Below are positions 34,438 to 43,737 of a DNA stretch of 64,000 nt, piece by piece. The DNA is from Pseudomonas sp. TH41. GTDB lineage: Bacteria; Pseudomonadota; Gammaproteobacteria; Pseudomonadales; Pseudomonadaceae. The stretch lies in NCBI RefSeq assembly GCF_016650695.1, contig NZ_JAEKFH010000004.1, positions 248,001 through 312,000 on the forward strand, in the 5' to 3' direction. The position numbers and the translations under genes were made by a program. The number at the start of each line of letters is the position of its first letter. Positions within the stretch are counted from its first letter, which is position 1. Under the pieces are notes generated by a model that saw nothing but the letters and a program-made list of their open reading frames with translations, made no database searches and was not told the origin of the DNA.

Positions 34438-35850
34438 TCAATCGAAATCAGCCTCGAATAGACGCCGCTTCATATAAAACTTGACCCACAGGGCAGCGAT
34501 CACACTGACGAGCAATAGAATGCCACCGGTGATCTTATAAACCATGGCTGTCATGTCCGGAGACGGTGAATTGTTCAATGCGATGTACACCATACCCATG
34601 ACACCTATGATTTGCGGCAGAGGATAAAAGGGTGCTCGATACGGGCGAGGAAAATCGGGAAGACGTCGACGCAACACCATTACGTTGATATGGGCTACCA
34701 CATAGGCCAGCAACCAACTGGTGGAGGCTGCAATTACCAGAGTGATAAGCGAGCTCATACTGAAGAACAGGAACGGCAACAGGACGATGCTTGAAATGAA
34801 AAGAATGGCGACCCAAGGGGTGTCAGTCCCCTTGATTTTTAGCTTCAACTGCGGGAACACCTGACCGTTCTCAGCCATTCCCTGCAACATCCGTGGTATA
34901 GCCGCCAACACGGTGTTAATAGTGCTACAGGTCGCCGTAATACCCATTACTGCGGCGATCAGAAGCCCTTCCTTACCGAAAACGGCACTTGCGTAATCGG
35001 CGTACGGTAACGGCGAAGTGGTCAGTGTCTCTACGCTGAGATAATTGCTGGCACCGATTGCAAACGCGGAAAAAATTCCCAGCATTACCAGCAGTGCCAA
35101 ACTCATCACACGGGGAATGTTGCGTTCCGGTTTTTGAACCTCATTGATCATCGGGCAGATGTACTCTGTACCCACCATCAGCCACATCGCAAGAGCGATC
35201 AGCCCGAGAAAGCTACCATCTTGCACTGTTGCAAAGCTCCATACCACCGGGGTACCAGTGATAGATGGGGATGGCTGCGCCAGCCCAGTCAAGGCACATA
35301 GACTTAACAGTACCAGCGCACACACCAGAACAAATACCAAGAGGTTTTGCACCTTGGCAAAAACATCCGCGCCCACCAGATTGGTCACTGTCAATAATAC
35401 TAGGATAGCCACCGGAATCACTTTTTCCGGAAAAACACCAGGAAGGAGTTTATTGATCACTGCATCAACAAGGAACATTTCAGCCGGTAGTGCCAGCATC
35501 GCCACGACTACATAACCTGCGAATACCGCAACGATGGCTGGAAAGTGACCGATTGCTTTTTGCGTATAAGTGCCTAACGTCCCTGCATTCGGAAACATCA
35601 AGGACAATTCAGCAAAAGACATGGCATTGAACTGAGCCAGTACGAAAGCTATGCACAAAGCAGCGATGAAACCCATACCCCCGACACCAATTCCTTGCGT
35701 GGCCGATATCATCGAACCCTGGACAACCACTACCCCCATACAAATGGCCATCATTGTCAGAAATCCTAACTTCTTCTTAGGAGTAGACAACGCTTCCTTT
35801 ACGGAGCCTGTACTCATTGAAACTTCATCTGGCACACGTATCTGGTTCAT
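34438..35850 (-). CDS. APC-superfamily amino acid/amine permease
   Basis: The 470-residue protein has about 12 membrane helices. It carries the APC signature near the first helix, KLGFLTMMAICMGVVVVQGSMISATQGIG, and NAMSFAELSLMFPNAGTLGTYTQKAIG at helices 2-3. Members import amino acids, amines or ethanolamine with protons. It is divergent from the PLP enzyme/kinase/SDR/ALDH genes, which suggests that it imports their substrate. The ribosome site at 35850 is weak; a start at codon 12 is possible. It ends in a strong palindrome. Confidence 0.88.
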   Translation of the reverse strand: MNQIRVPDEVSMSTGSVKEALSTPKKKLGFLTMMAICMGVVVVQGSMISATQGIGVGGMGFIAALCIAFVLAQFNAMSFAELSLMFPNAGTLGTYTQKAIGHFPAIVAVFAGYVVVAMLALPAEMFLVDAVINKLLPGVFPEKVIPVAILVLLTVTNLVGADVFAKVQNLLVFVLVCALVLLSLCALTGLAQPSPSITGTPVVWSFATVQDGSFLGLIALAMWLMVGTEYICPMINEVQKPERNIPRVMSLALLVMLGIFSAFAIGASNYLSVETLTTSPLPYADYASAVFGKEGLLIAAVMGITATCSTINTVLAAIPRMLQGMAENGQVFPQLKLKIKGTDTPWVAILFISSIVLLPFLFFSMSSLITLVIAASTSWLLAYVVAHINVMVLRRRLPDFPRPYRAPFYPLPQIIGVMGMVYIALNNSPSPDMTAMVYKITGGILLLVSVIAALWVKFYMKRRLFEADFD

Positions 35851-36548
35851 ATTGTTATTGTCCCTACTGAGACTATCGTGAATACACGGTTATGAAATTC
35901 AATTTTTCCAAATCGACATCGACTCGGAAGGCATTGTTGAACTTTCGTGTTGTCCCACCGGGGCTTTAAATTAGGATTGCCCTAGTCATCACGAATGCAT
36001 CAGCACTCGGCGACATAATCGCCTTGATAGAGATAGCAAGTGGACACAACACTATATTTTTATTCATTTCTTATTCTTCCATTGCTTGGTTCATAGTCAT
36101 TAACCGGTGGAGCTGTCCACCACTATCCAGCGAACGCCAGAGACGTGTCAGAGCGTCCTCACGGGAATTAGAGTACGAAGGCGGCAAGGCGCGCGTTAGC
36201 CTAATTTGGCATCGGATTTTAAAAGCGCAGCGTTACATCGGTGAAAACTCGAAATACGGCTTCAGCCCAGCCCGGCTCAATCCATGACAAGTGAGCCCTG
36301 GTGCCCCCTCTAGCGTGGGCACGCTGTAAATACGGATGGGGGCATCACAGCGCTGCACTCTTCACTGCAGCACCGCACCCCCTATTTGGCGCATGCCAAT
36401 ATTGGATAACCCCCCCGCCTCTCCTCTTTGTATCTTGGGTACCACCACTGAGGTCTCGACATCAAATTTTTTGCAGACGCAGGACTTGAGCGGTCGACTG
36501 AAACCCTCTCTTTGTCATGCAAAACCGATATCAAAATAAAAGGAGTGA
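35851..36548. promoter_or_regulatory. 700-base divergent control region, permease versus phospho-lyase operon
   Basis: No gene was recognised. It must hold both promoters. There is an AT-rich block at 36040-36100, and a GTGCCC...GGGCAC inverted repeat at about 36299-36321. The last bases before 36549 contain AAAAGGAGTG, the ribosome site of the aminotransferase-fold gene. Its length is generous for simple divergence, so several regulator sites are likely. Confidence 0.5.
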
Positions 36549-37829
36549 ATGGTGACCGATACTGAATTGCTGCAGCGCAGAAATCAGTTGTTAGGCAAGG
36601 CTGCGCCACTTTTCTATGACACGCCGTTGCATATTGTGCGCGGTGAAGACGTCTGGTTGTTTGACGCTGATGGCAAACGCTATCTCGATGCCTATAACAA
36701 CGTGCCGGTGGTTGGGCATTGTAACCCCAGGGTTGTGGACGCGCTCTGCAAGCAAGCAGCTCAACTCAACGTACATACCCGCTACCTGCACGAGAACGTC
36801 GTCAATTACGCCGAACGCCTGACAGCGACGTTCGACACGTCGTTGGATATGACCATCTTCACCTGCACTGGTAGCGAAGCCAACGAACTGGCCTTGCGTA
36901 TGGCCAGGATGACGACCGGTGCCAAGGGCATCATCTGTTCGAACTGCACCTACCACGGCAACACAGCGGCAGTGGATGAGCTATCGACCATGTTCACCGG
37001 CGGACTCTCAAGGAGCCCCAACGTGCGTGCGGTACCGTTCCCTGATCTCTATCGCCCGCTCGACGGGCTGCATGGCGAGGCGCTGATCGATGCCTACGTT
37101 GCTGAAGTCGCAAAGGCCATTGAGGCACTAAAGGCAGATGGCGTCGGTTTCGCCGGTCTCTTGATCTGTCCAATCTTCGCTAATGAAGGTCTGCCTGGCG
37201 CTCCCTCGGACTACGTGCAAAAGGTGGCTCGCCTGGTTCGCGAGGCAGGTGGCTTGCTGATCTTTGACGAGGTGCAGTCGGGCTTCGGTCGCACCGGGCA
37301 GATGTGGGGCCAGGACCTGGTCGGCGTCGTCCCGGACATCGTCACCATGGGCAAACCCATGGGCAACGGCCATCCGATCGGCGCAGTGGTGTCACGAGCA
37401 GACATCGTAAACCCCTTCCGCGAGCAGGTGATGTACTTCAACACCTTCGGTGGAAACCCGGTCTCCTGCGCAGCAGGACTGGCGGTACTGGACGTCATCC
37501 AGGAAGAACGACTGGTCGAACACGCCGCTCAAGTTGGCGAGCATACGCTCAAAGGTCTCCTCACACTCCAGCAGCGCCACGAGGTAATCGGCGACGTCCG
37601 TGGCTCTGGGCTGTTCTTCGGCATTGAGCTGGTACTGGACCGTGAGCGCAAAAAGCCGGCGAGTGACCTGGCAAGACATTTGGTCAACCTGATGAAGGAT
37701 CGCGGTGTACTGATCAGCCGCCTGGGGCCGAATGACAACGTGCTTAAAGTACGTCCACCACTGCCTTTCACTACCGAGCACGCCGATCAGTTCATCAACA
37801 CCCTCGACGATTGCCTGGCAACCCTGTAG
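36549..37829 (+). CDS. Class III PLP enzyme, candidate amino-alcohol O-phosphate phospho-lyase
   Basis: The 426-residue protein is a class III aminotransferase-fold enzyme. GSEANELALRMAR binds the PLP phosphate, IFDEVQSGFGRTG carries the cofactor Asp, and Lys269 in TMGKPMGNGHP forms the Schiff base. The overall pattern resembles the AGXT2L group (ethanolamine-phosphate and phosphohydroxylysine phospho-lyases), which release ammonia and phosphate and give an aldehyde. An APH-fold kinase gene starts ten bases later, which is the pairing that phospho-lyases need. An ordinary transaminase role is not excluded. It is first in a four-gene operon. Confidence 0.82.
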   Translation: MVTDTELLQRRNQLLGKAAPLFYDTPLHIVRGEDVWLFDADGKRYLDAYNNVPVVGHCNPRVVDALCKQAAQLNVHTRYLHENVVNYAERLTATFDTSLDMTIFTCTGSEANELALRMARMTTGAKGIICSNCTYHGNTAAVDELSTMFTGGLSRSPNVRAVPFPDLYRPLDGLHGEALIDAYVAEVAKAIEALKADGVGFAGLLICPIFANEGLPGAPSDYVQKVARLVREAGGLLIFDEVQSGFGRTGQMWGQDLVGVVPDIVTMGKPMGNGHPIGAVVSRADIVNPFREQVMYFNTFGGNPVSCAAGLAVLDVIQEERLVEHAAQVGEHTLKGLLTLQQRHEVIGDVRGSGLFFGIELVLDRERKKPASDLARHLVNLMKDRGVLISRLGPNDNVLKVRPPLPFTTEHADQFINTLDDCLATL

Positions 37830-37838
37830 GAGCCGCCC

Positions 37839-38906
37839 ATGAGCGAACACATTGAAATCAACCAAGAGCAGATGCTGGCTAATCTGCAAGGCCTGGCACG
37901 GGCGTCGTTGCATCACTGGGACATGGACTGCCTTGACATCGCCCTGATCAAGTACCGGGAAAACGCGGTATTCACAGTCGAGACGACAAATGGACACCGC
38001 TACGCCCTTCGTGTGCACCGTGGCGGCTACCACTCAGACGCAGCGCTACGTTCCGAGCTGCAGTGGATGGCTGCGTTACAGCAATTCGGAATCGAAGTGC
38101 CCGTAGTGGTACCGACCAGCAAGGGTGATCTGTTCATTCTAGCCACGCTTCCCTCGACCGGAGAGATCCTGCAGATCGACCTGTTCGAGTGGATCGAAGG
38201 TTGCCAGCTCGGTACCGCTGAAGGCGGGCTCGGCGACGATATACAGCAGATCGAGCACACCTACCGGACTATCGGAAACATCGCCGCACGCCTCCATGAG
38301 CACGGAAGGCAGTGGCATCTGCCTGAGGGATTCAAGCGCCATGCCTGGGACGCGGAAGGCCTGGCCGGCGAAGATCCCTTCTGGGGGCGCTTCTGGGAGC
38401 TGGGTAGTCTCAGTGCGGAGCAACGCCAGCTGATCTTGACCGCCCGGGACATTGTGCGCTCCGAACTGCAGGCAATAACTCGGACTCCCGAGCATGATGA
38501 CTACTACGGTCTGATCCATGCCGATTTTGTGCCGGAGAACCTGATGATATCGGGCGATACGGTTCGCCTGCTGGACTTCGATGACTCTGGTTTCGGCTGG
38601 CATCTGTTCGAACTGGCCACAGCACTTTACTTCATCCGCCGGGATGCGAACTTCAACGTTGCTCATGACGCACTGATCGAAGGCTACCGAGCCCATCGCG
38701 CACTGCCGGAGAAGGTCCTGGCCAAACTGCCGGTCTTCATGATGGCGCGCGCCTTCACTTACCTGGGCTGGGTGCAAACCCGAGAAGGGTCGGACGTTGC
38801 CAAAGAACTCGCCCCCTTCTTGACCGAACTGGCGTGCGATCTTGCCGCCAAATTTGTCGAGACCCATGGCGGCACTGCCCAAGCAGAGCCAATGCCCAAC
38901 CATTGA
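37839..38906 (+). CDS. APH-fold small-molecule kinase
   Basis: The 355-residue protein has the aminoglycoside/choline kinase fold. YALRVHRGGYHSDAALRSELQWMAAL holds the ATP Lys and Glu region. The catalytic loop is GLIHADFVPENLMI (His227, Asp229, Asn234), and the metal Asp is in LLDFDDSGFGWHLFELA. Relatives phosphorylate hydroxyl groups of choline, homoserine, hydroxylysine or ethanolamine. Its tight coupling to a phospho-lyase suggests that it phosphorylates a beta-hydroxylated amine. AGGAGCCGCCC precedes the ATG. The C-terminus is followed by the SDR gene 47 bases on. Confidence 0.85.
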   Translation: MSEHIEINQEQMLANLQGLARASLHHWDMDCLDIALIKYRENAVFTVETTNGHRYALRVHRGGYHSDAALRSELQWMAALQQFGIEVPVVVPTSKGDLFILATLPSTGEILQIDLFEWIEGCQLGTAEGGLGDDIQQIEHTYRTIGNIAARLHEHGRQWHLPEGFKRHAWDAEGLAGEDPFWGRFWELGSLSAEQRQLILTARDIVRSELQAITRTPEHDDYYGLIHADFVPENLMISGDTVRLLDFDDSGFGWHLFELATALYFIRRDANFNVAHDALIEGYRAHRALPEKVLAKLPVFMMARAFTYLGWVQTREGSDVAKELAPFLTELACDLAAKFVETHGGTAQAEPMPNH

Positions 38907-38953
38907 TATACGACGGCTCGCACTCGCGGGCCTGGCCAACCAAGAGGTGAAAC

Positions 38954-39748
38954 ATGTTCAATTTGCAAGGAAAAGTAGCCCTAGTGACCGGCGCCAGCCA
39001 AGGCATCGGCCAGGGCATCGCTGAAGTGTTCGCCAAAGCAGGTGCTCAGGTTGTGGTGGCGGCCCGTAATGCTGAAAAAGGCCGCAAGGTAGTCGCCGAC
39101 ATCGTCGCCAACGGCGGCCGAGCGCAATGGTTGCAGACCGACCTCAGTACGGCCGAAAACGCAAGACAACTGGTCGAAGCGGTACTCGCAGAGCACGGTG
39201 CATTAGATGTCCTGGTGCACAACGCCGGGGTATTCCCGATGGCGACGATCGACGACCTGACCGACGCGCAACTGGAAGAAACCTTGACGGTGAACCTGAA
39301 GGCTGCCTTCTGGCTGACACAGGCGGTGACGCCATCGATGCGCGAACGCGGTCATGGCCGCATCCTGTTCACGTCTTCAGTAACCGGCCCACGTGTGGCA
39401 ATGCCGCTGCTGGCTCACTACGCGGCCAGCAAGGCCGGACTGAACGGGTTCATCCGCGCCGCCTCGCTCGAATACGCACGGGATGGCATCACCGTCAACG
39501 CCGTTGAGCCCGGTTACATCCTCACCCAAGCAATGGACCAACTGGTCAGCCGCGAGGAGCAGGCGGAAATGGCCACTCAAGTGCCGATCGGACGCCTCGG
39601 CCATCCCCACGACATCGCCCACGCCATGCTCTACCTGGCGAGCGATGAGGCGAGCTACGTCACTGGGCAGAGCATTATCGTCGACGGCGGATCGTGCACA
39701 CCGGAAAGCTCGGTTCAATTGCAGGGCTTCTACGCAGACCGTGGCTGA
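38954..39748 (+). CDS. Short-chain dehydrogenase/reductase
   Basis: The 264-residue classical SDR has the Rossmann motif VALVTGASQGIGQG (TGxxxGxG), the N-A-G box (LVHNAGVFPMA), catalytic Ser in FTSSVTG and Tyr-x3-Lys in YAASKAG. The C-terminal LYLASDEASYVTGQSIIVDGG is conserved. It uses NAD(P)H to oxidise an alcohol or reduce a ketone. In this operon it could handle a hydroxyl of the amine substrate, convert a stereoisomer, or process a side product; the sequence does not tell which. Confidence 0.9.
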   Translation: MFNLQGKVALVTGASQGIGQGIAEVFAKAGAQVVVAARNAEKGRKVVADIVANGGRAQWLQTDLSTAENARQLVEAVLAEHGALDVLVHNAGVFPMATIDDLTDAQLEETLTVNLKAAFWLTQAVTPSMRERGHGRILFTSSVTGPRVAMPLLAHYAASKAGLNGFIRAASLEYARDGITVNAVEPGYILTQAMDQLVSREEQAEMATQVPIGRLGHPHDIAHAMLYLASDEASYVTGQSIIVDGGSCTPESSVQLQGFYADRG

Positions 39749-40053
39749 TTAGCTTGCGATAACAGCCACCACGTGGGCCTAAGACCTGATTAAGCCTATT
39801 AGCCCAGGGGCTGCTATGAGTTCAGCGCAGCAGCCTCAGACCTATTGGGCCAAAACTCAATCCATGAGCAGCAGGTTGGGCTGTACCGTGCCTCAAAGTG
39901 CCTATTCAGCCACCCGCGGAGGTGGCAGGCACAGTCATTCCCATGACAGTCAGAGTCAAGATCGGCGGTCTGCCGAGAAGTAACCTTAGTGATTACAAAC
40001 CATTTTTGCAGGGCGGCACCCGCCCCCCCTGTTTCTTGCCGGAGCCTGCCAGC

Positions 40054-41541
40054 GTGAGTGATGTGACTCTTCTTCCAAGTGTGACCCGATTCCTTCGCCG
40101 CGAGCATGGTCTGTACATTGATGGCGGCCACATCGCCAGTAGTTCGACCACCAAGATCAAAGTCATCAATCCGGCCGACGGCGAAGTCATCGCTCAGGTC
40201 AGTGATGCTGCCCAAGCCGACATTGATCACGCCGTAGCTAGCGCCAAACAAGGCTTCAAAGTGTGGTCACGGACCAGCCCGGCAGCACGAGCAGCTGTAT
40301 TGTTCAAACTCGCCGATCTGCTGGAGCGCAATCGCGAAGAACTGGCGCAGATCGAAACCTGCCAGTCCGGAAAGATCATTCAGATTTCCCGCGCCTTTGA
40401 AGTGGATCAGGCCGCGCACTTCCTGCGCTACTATGCCGGCTGGGCGACAAAAATTACTGGCGAGACCATCACGCCCTCGTTGCCTTCTTTCGCAGGTGAA
40501 CGCTACACCGCATTCACCCTGCGTGAGCCAGTCGGCGTAGTGGTCGGCATTGTGCCGTGGAACTTCTCCACCATGATCGCCATCTGGAAGCTTGCCTCAG
40601 CCCTGACGACCGGTTGCAGCATCATCATCAAACCGAGCGAATTCACACCGCTAACTATTTTGCGGATTGCCGAATTGGCGACTGAAGCGGGTCTACCTCC
40701 CGGTGCGTTAAACGTGGTGACCGGGAGCGGCCTGGTCGGTAAAGCTTTAATTGAGCACCCCGGTACCGATAAGGTTTCGTTTACCGGTTCGGTGTCTACA
40801 GGCATTGCTGTGGGCAAGGGCGCAATTGACGCTAAGCTGACCCGCGCCACGCTGGAGTTAGGTGGTAAAAACTCCGTTGGTTTTCTGCGAGATGTCGATC
40901 TGGACAAAGCGGCCGACGGCATCATCGAAGCCGGTTTTCTGCATTCCGGACAGATCTGCGCGGCTGCCGAGCGCTTCTTCGTTCACCGCTCGCAAATCGA
41001 ACCGATCATGGAGAAGCTGTCGCAACGACTCGCCACTTTGAAGATAGGCTCACCGCTGGATGAAGCCACTCAGTTTGGCCCGGTCACCAATAAACAGCAC
41101 CAACAGAAACTCGCTGGTTTCTTCGATACCGCACGCGCGGAGAACAGTACCATTGTCTACGGCGGCAAGATCATCGACGGAGCTGGCTGCTTCGTAGAAC
41201 CGACGATCATCCTGGCTAATTCGATCAACGACACGTTGCTGAATGAAGAAACCTTCGGCCCCATTGCCACCTTCTTCCCTTACGACACCGAAGAAGAGCT
41301 GCTGCACCTGATGAACGACACTCCCTACGGCCTCAGCGCCGGCTTGTGGACCAACGACCTATCCAAAGCGCTGCGCCTGGTACCTGAAATCCAAGCTGGA
41401 ACAGTTTGGGTAAACATGCATAACATGCTTGATCCAGCTGTGCCGTTTGGTGGTATCAAGTCCTCTGGAATCGGTCGTGAATTCGGCGCAGCGTTTATTG
41501 ATGACTACACGGAACTTAAATCCGTGATGATTCGTTACTAA
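40054..41541 (+). CDS. Aldehyde dehydrogenase, phenylacetaldehyde-type
   Basis: From GTG 40054 (GGAG nine bases ahead) the protein is 495 residues. It has the NAD-binding region (VGIVPWNFSTMIAIWK, KPSEFTPLT, FTGSVSTG), the general base Glu in LELGGKNS and the nucleophile Cys302 in HSGQICAAAERFF. The pattern is nearest the FeaB/PuuC group that oxidises phenylacetaldehydes or aminoaldehydes to acids. A longer open frame from 39898 includes an unlikely leader. The 305-base gap from the SDR gene suggests its own promoter or leftover sequence. It would consume the aldehyde made by the phospho-lyase. Confidence 0.9.
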   Translation: MSDVTLLPSVTRFLRREHGLYIDGGHIASSSTTKIKVINPADGEVIAQVSDAAQADIDHAVASAKQGFKVWSRTSPAARAAVLFKLADLLERNREELAQIETCQSGKIIQISRAFEVDQAAHFLRYYAGWATKITGETITPSLPSFAGERYTAFTLREPVGVVVGIVPWNFSTMIAIWKLASALTTGCSIIIKPSEFTPLTILRIAELATEAGLPPGALNVVTGSGLVGKALIEHPGTDKVSFTGSVSTGIAVGKGAIDAKLTRATLELGGKNSVGFLRDVDLDKAADGIIEAGFLHSGQICAAAERFFVHRSQIEPIMEKLSQRLATLKIGSPLDEATQFGPVTNKQHQQKLAGFFDTARAENSTIVYGGKIIDGAGCFVEPTIILANSINDTLLNEETFGPIATFFPYDTEEELLHLMNDTPYGLSAGLWTNDLSKALRLVPEIQAGTVWVNMHNMLDPAVPFGGIKSSGIGREFGAAFIDDYTELKSVMIRY

Positions 41542-41974
41542 ACCTTCCGAGCATCGGCGTTATCTCATCGCTGCGGACCCGACTTCGGTCGGGTCTGACT
41601 ATTGGGAAGTCTGTGCATCAATCAAAACGGTGGTGCACGATGACGGTTGTTCCAGTTCTGCCGCGCAATAGTCTGTTGAGCTCTCGCGTTAAACAATTTT
41701 TGTAACGGTTTTACCCAACGATGCCCACTCAAAGGATTTGCAGATTTCATCGATACGGCTTTTGTGTTTCCTTACAGACTTGAATGGCTGTAATAATGCG
41801 AATTTTATAACTTTATTGCGGTTTTTCACCGTCTGAATGGCCATTCGTCGTTTACCAAAAATAAATTGAAAAATTACGTAGTCGCTTCGGATTTCTGGAG
41901 CGTATTTTGCTTGCTTTGCTCCGACAGTTTTTCGTTACCGGCAACAGTCGGATCTTGAGCAGGGCTATAACAAT
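41542..41974. other. Intergenic region with terminator and EutR-like gene promoter
   Basis: About 430 bases without a gene: a hairpin at 41576, then an AT-rich stretch (41690-41900) that probably carries the regulator's promoter. Confidence 0.45.
41576..41595 (+). terminator. Hairpin after the aldehyde dehydrogenase gene
   Basis: GACCCGA, loop CTTCGG-like, TCGGGTC: a stable UUCG-type loop, but no T tract follows. Weak intrinsic terminator or mRNA end protector. Confidence 0.5.
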
Positions 41975-42970
41975 ATGAAACTAGAGAAAGTTTGCCGTAC
42001 TAGTGATTATTATGTTCACGCGAGTCATCATTCGGATCCATTCACAAATTCCGCAGCTTTTGACGGCTGGGATTTGGAGTATGCCCAACTTTCTTCCGGC
42101 CAATATCAGTGTGACACCAAAGAACTATGGCTCTCTGGTTTACAGATATATACAGAGGTCGGAAATGTAACGAGCCACCAATCTGGTATTGCATGGGCTA
42201 ATTCTTTTGTTTTCGCCCTGCCTTGGCGCATGGCGCACGAAGGACGAGCTAACGGTCGAAGCTGGGCGGCCAATGAAGTTGTCATGTTTCGAGGCGAGTA
42301 TGATTACGACGCCCTGGTTCCTCCTGCCAAGCTTCTGATTGTGGCAATTTCTCGTGAAGTCGTTGCTGAATACATGGAAGCGGTCGAGCATGTTTCTGTG
42401 AACAACTGGCTAAAGCGCGGGATGCTCCTGGTTAGCGATGCAGCATGCACAGCAAGCATGATCGAAGTGTTTATCGGGATGCTCGATGCTTGCCATGATG
42501 ATCCGGAGTTACTCAGTCGTCCCGAGGTACGCTCAGCGTTGATGCAGAAGACGATGGAGGTGCTCTCCCCCCTTATTCTGAAAAACTTTGAACTGCCGGT
42601 GATTGTTCACAGGGAGTTTAATCATGTGCAGATCGCGCGTCGGGCACGCGAGTTTTTGATCGATAACATTTCAGAGCCCATGCAAATTATCGATGTCTGT
42701 CGTGAACTTCGCGTGTCTCGGAGAGTATTGCAATATAGTTTTCAGGATTTATTGAATATCAATCCAGTGAGTTACCTTCGGTTGCTCAGGCTGAATGGCG
42801 CCCGTCGTGAGCTGGTGAATGCCGGTGGTCGTCCGGTGCAAGTAAAAGATGTTGTTGCCAATTGGGGCTTCTGGCACTTGAGCCGTTTCAGCTCCGAATA
42901 TAAAAAGATATTCAATGAGCTGCCTTCGGAAACACTTAGTCGCGCAAAGCAGGAAGTTAGAATGCTGTAG
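41975..42970 (+). CDS. AraC-family regulator resembling EutR
   Basis: The 331-residue protein lines up along its whole length with the ethanolamine-operon activator EutR as I recall it. The effector half has FDGWDLEYAQLSSGQYQC and SGIAWANSFVFALPW. The DNA-binding half has REFLIDNISEPMQIIDVCRELRVSRRVLQYSFQDLLNINPVSYLRLLRLNGARREL and ANWGFWHLSRFSSEYKKIF. It lies downstream of the phospho-lyase/kinase/ALDH genes, so an amino alcohol is the likely inducer. No eutBC genes are in the window, so it is not regulating ammonia-lyase genes nearby. Confidence 0.85.
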   Translation: MKLEKVCRTSDYYVHASHHSDPFTNSAAFDGWDLEYAQLSSGQYQCDTKELWLSGLQIYTEVGNVTSHQSGIAWANSFVFALPWRMAHEGRANGRSWAANEVVMFRGEYDYDALVPPAKLLIVAISREVVAEYMEAVEHVSVNNWLKRGMLLVSDAACTASMIEVFIGMLDACHDDPELLSRPEVRSALMQKTMEVLSPLILKNFELPVIVHREFNHVQIARRAREFLIDNISEPMQIIDVCRELRVSRRVLQYSFQDLLNINPVSYLRLLRLNGARRELVNAGGRPVQVKDVVANWGFWHLSRFSSEYKKIFNELPSETLSRAKQEVRML

Positions 42971-43061
42971 CGCGGTCGTCGACAATCTTAACCATTGCTG
43001 CTACGTCCAGCAGCTCATCGTTTATGCACCGATGGCTGCTCAGACCTTTCGCAGTCGACCA

Positions 43062-43484
43062 TCAGGGTTTGATATTTTTTAGCTCATTGAGCAAGGCCAA
43101 TAGCTGCTCCATTTTCTCCGCGCCAAACTGCTTCTGGATCTTCAGATAGTTGCTTTCCATGCCTTCGCTCATCGAGACAAAGCACTGCTGACCTCGTTCT
43201 GTCAGGGCAACAAAAACCCGCCGCTGGTCCTGACTGGACTTCTGCCGGCGCACGAGGCCGTCGCGCTCCAGACGACTCAGAACGCCAGTCATGCTTGGTT
43301 TGAGAATGCACGCTTGGTGTGCAAGTTGATGACTCTCAAGCTCGCCCTGCTGGCGCAGTATCCGAATGACCCGCCACTGCTGTTCCGTCAGGTCATGCTT
43401 GTTGAGCGCTGGTCGGAAGAATGCCATTGCGGCTTCGCGAGCTTGCAATAAGGTCAGTGTCAGTGAAGGTCTGGGGTTAGCCAT
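43062..43484 (-). CDS. hpaR: HpaR-type MarR repressor, copy 1
   Basis: The 140-residue protein matches the homoprotocatechuate repressor HpaR: SLTLTLLQAREAAMAFFRPALNKHDLTEQQWRVIRIL, then QACILKPSMTGVLSRLERDGLVRRQKSSQDQRRVFVALTERG. It would be relieved by 4-hydroxyphenylacetate or homoprotocatechuate. A second HpaR, about 65% identical by eye, is at 53670. The pair brackets the hpa operon. No TTAAC palindrome was found directly ahead of this copy. Confidence 0.9.
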   Translation of the reverse strand: MANPRPSLTLTLLQAREAAMAFFRPALNKHDLTEQQWRVIRILRQQGELESHQLAHQACILKPSMTGVLSRLERDGLVRRQKSSQDQRRVFVALTERGQQCFVSMSEGMESNYLKIQKQFGAEKMEQLLALLNELKNIKP

Positions 43485-43737
43485 AATCGAATTACTTGAA
43501 TGGGCGAATCGGCAGCTTAATGTCGCCAGCTAGCCGGTGCAAGCTGCAAACCAACGGCCGTTTTGTTTTCTTGTTAACCGTCTTCACAAGGTGAATTCGA
43601 TTACACATCGCCCCTTAGCCGCGCCCTGTGAAAAGTGCAATCCGTTCTCTGTAAAAGCCATTTTGCCGCACCGATTCCGTGACCATGATGATCAGCACAA
43701 CATCGACAAGGCCACAGCAACAAGACCTATGCCCTGC

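Noticed and set aside
41975..42970. Classical eut ammonia-lyase operon implied by the EutR-like regulator
   Set aside because: No eutB or eutC genes are present. The neighbouring kinase/phospho-lyase pair points to a different route.
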